Made by a program: the position numbers and the translations under genes
The notes under the pieces: generated by a model
The model's database searches: none
Told to the model about the DNA's origin: nothing
What the model saw: only the letters and a program-made list of their open reading frames with translations
Part shown: positions 63,049 through 64,000 of the stretch, in pieces
Layout: the number at the start of each line of letters is the position of its first letter
Numbering within the stretch: the stretch's first letter is position 1
Assembly: GCF_001426195.1 (NCBI RefSeq)
Contig: NZ_LMRS01000034.1
Location: 310,001-374,000, forward strand
DNA from: Sphingomonas sp. Leaf339
Lineage (GTDB): Bacteria > Pseudomonadota > Alphaproteobacteria > Sphingomonadales > Sphingomonadaceae
Direction of reading: 5' to 3'
DNA length: 64,000 bases

Positions 63049-64000
63049 TCAGCCGGTCGCCATCTGGTGCAGCTTGTCGACGCGCACCTGCGCCGCCTTC
63101 ATATGACCGTCCAACCCCTCGCTGGCGCTTTGCCGCGACGCGGGCGGACCGACCTTCAAAACTGCTTCGTCGTCGAGCCATTGATGTGTGGCGATCTTGA
63201 CGTAACTACCAACCCACAATCCGCCAGTATAACGTCCCGCGCCCATCGTCGGCAGCGTATGATTAGTCCCTACCGTTTTGTCCGAATAAACGACGCTGGC
63301 GTTCTCGCCTATGAACAGCGATCCATAGTTGCGCAGTTTGGCGGCCAGCCCATGCGCGTCGCTAGTGTGTACCTGCAAATGCTCAGCTGCCACATGATCT
63401 GAATAGGCGATCATCGCCGCCTCGTCCTCGCACAGCACAATCTCGCCATAATCCGCCCAGCTGACCCCTGCAATGTTCGCTGTCTTCAACATTTCCAGCT
63501 GGCGCGTGACTTCATCTGCAGTCCGTTCCGCCACCGCGCGATCGGTGGTGATCAAGCCGACGCGGGTGCGCACGTCATGCTCGGCCTGCGCTAGCAGATC
63601 GGTCGCGATCAGACGGGGGTCGCCGCTGGCATCGGCGAGTACGAATATCTCAGACGGACCTGCCAGCTGGTCAATCCCAACCGGTCCGAACACCTGCCGC
63701 TTTGCCTCATTAACGAAGGCGTTGCCGGGGCCGACGATCTTGTTGACCTGCGGTACGGTTTCCGTGCCGAACGCCATGGCGGCGATTGCCTGCGCACCGC
63801 CGATACGGAAGATTCGGTCAGCGCCTGACAAGTGACAACCGGCGATCATTGCGCGATGGGCGTTAGGCGGCAGACAGGCGACCACTTCGCGACACCCTGC
63901 CACCTTGCCCGGCACGATCGTCATGATCGGCGCCGATAGCAGCGGGAAGCGGCCGCCAGGCACATAGGCGCCGACCCGATCGATCGGTATCACGCGGTGA
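63049..64000 (-). CDS. Histidinol-dehydrogenase-family protein (5' partial)
   Basis: The frame is open at the last base of the window, so the N-terminal hundred or so residues are outside. The 317 visible residues keep the HisD active site: zinc ligands in LLAQAEHDVRTRVG (Gln, His), DKTVGTNHTLPT (Asp) and GLDGHMKAAQ (His), and the catalytic AAEHLQVHT (Glu-His). It sits in a catabolic cluster with no other his gene, so it may be one of the HisD-like enzymes that oxidise amino alcohols, sulfo-diols or hydroxy acids (HpsN type) rather than the biosynthetic enzyme. Convergent with the alcohol dehydrogenase after 11 bases. Confidence 0.85.
   Translation of the reverse strand, partial: HRVIPIDRVGAYVPGGRFPLLSAPIMTIVPGKVAGCREVVACLPPNAHRAMIAGCHLSGADRIFRIGGAQAIAAMAFGTETVPQVNKIVGPGNAFVNEAKRQVFGPVGIDQLAGPSEIFVLADASGDPRLIATDLLAQAEHDVRTRVGLITTDRAVAERTADEVTRQLEMLKTANIAGVSWADYGEIVLCEDEAAMIAYSDHVAAEHLQVHTSDAHGLAAKLRNYGSLFIGENASVVYSDKTVGTNHTLPTMGAGRYTGGLWVGSYVKIATHQWLDDEAVLKVGPPASRQSASEGLDGHMKAAQVRVDKLHQMATG

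Noticed and set aside
1..64000. tRNA, rRNA, CRISPR array, integrase or phage genes
   Set aside because: No cloverleaf-type sequence, rRNA segment, regularly spaced repeat set or phage function was recognised on either strand; a covariance-model search would be needed to exclude small RNAs.

Overview
The window reads as chromosome of a high-GC alphaproteobacterium, most likely a sphingomonad (Sphingomonas type). The reasons are the compact GC-rich coding, three large TonB-dependent receptors in place of SusC/D pairs, many Tat-exported carbohydrate enzymes, and a GH106 alpha-L-rhamnosidase of the kind known from Sphingomonas. No rRNA, tRNA, CRISPR array, prophage or plasmid function was seen.

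Layout. (1) 1-13.7 kb, glycan and sugar-acid block: a 5'-truncated gluconate 2-dehydrogenase subunit 3-like gene; a GH89 alpha-N-acetylglucosaminidase translationally coupled to an HGSNAT/NagX-type membrane acetyltransferase; a secreted esterase; a Tat-exported GH2 enzyme; then a tight minus-strand operon dgoD - SDR dehydrogenase - sugar-porter MFS. That operon is separated from a FadR-type regulator by a decayed SMP-30/gluconolactonase gene. (2) 13.9-28.4 kb, stress and housekeeping block: poxB, ArsR regulator with a divergent frameshifted SDR, aqpZ coupled to a small membrane protein, CsbD, a CmpX/MscS-like channel, a lipoprotein, an IS5-type transposase fossil, an orphan chemoreceptor, an OprB-type porin, an orphan membrane protein, a damaged msrB-msrA fusion and a DUF885 peptidase. 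(3) 28.5-52.7 kb, a rhamnogalacturonan/pectin utilization locus: Tat-exported Gfo/Idh/MocA protein, three GH28-type enzymes, GH105, a GH105-DUF4861 fusion, GH106, GH43, an MGH1-like (alpha/alpha)6 hydrolase, CE8 pectin methylesterase and two TonB receptors. (4) 52.8-53.4 kb, an IS6-family remnant with recognisable terminal repeats. (5) 53.4-64 kb, an accessory catabolic cluster of unknown substrate: bicupin, alpha/beta-hydrolase fused to a SnoaL-like protein, amidase, TonB receptor, MFS transporter, zinc alcohol dehydrogenase and a histidinol-dehydrogenase-family gene cut by the window end.

How the genes may work together. In region 3, CE8 de-esterifies pectin, TonB receptors import oligosaccharides, GH28/GH106/GH43 enzymes trim galacturonate, rhamnose and arabinose/xylose from the chains, and the two GH105 enzymes remove unsaturated uronates left by lyases; no polysaccharide lyase is in the window, so that step must be encoded elsewhere. 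In region 1, GH89 plus the acetyltransferase could remove terminal alpha-linked glucosamine/GlcNAc, and the dgo-type operon could take galactose via galactonate; the lactonase step is lost locally. Region 5 combines uptake (TonB, MFS), amide or ester hydrolysis and alcohol oxidation; its substrate cannot be read from sequence alone. The region 1 and region 5 pathway proposals are inference.
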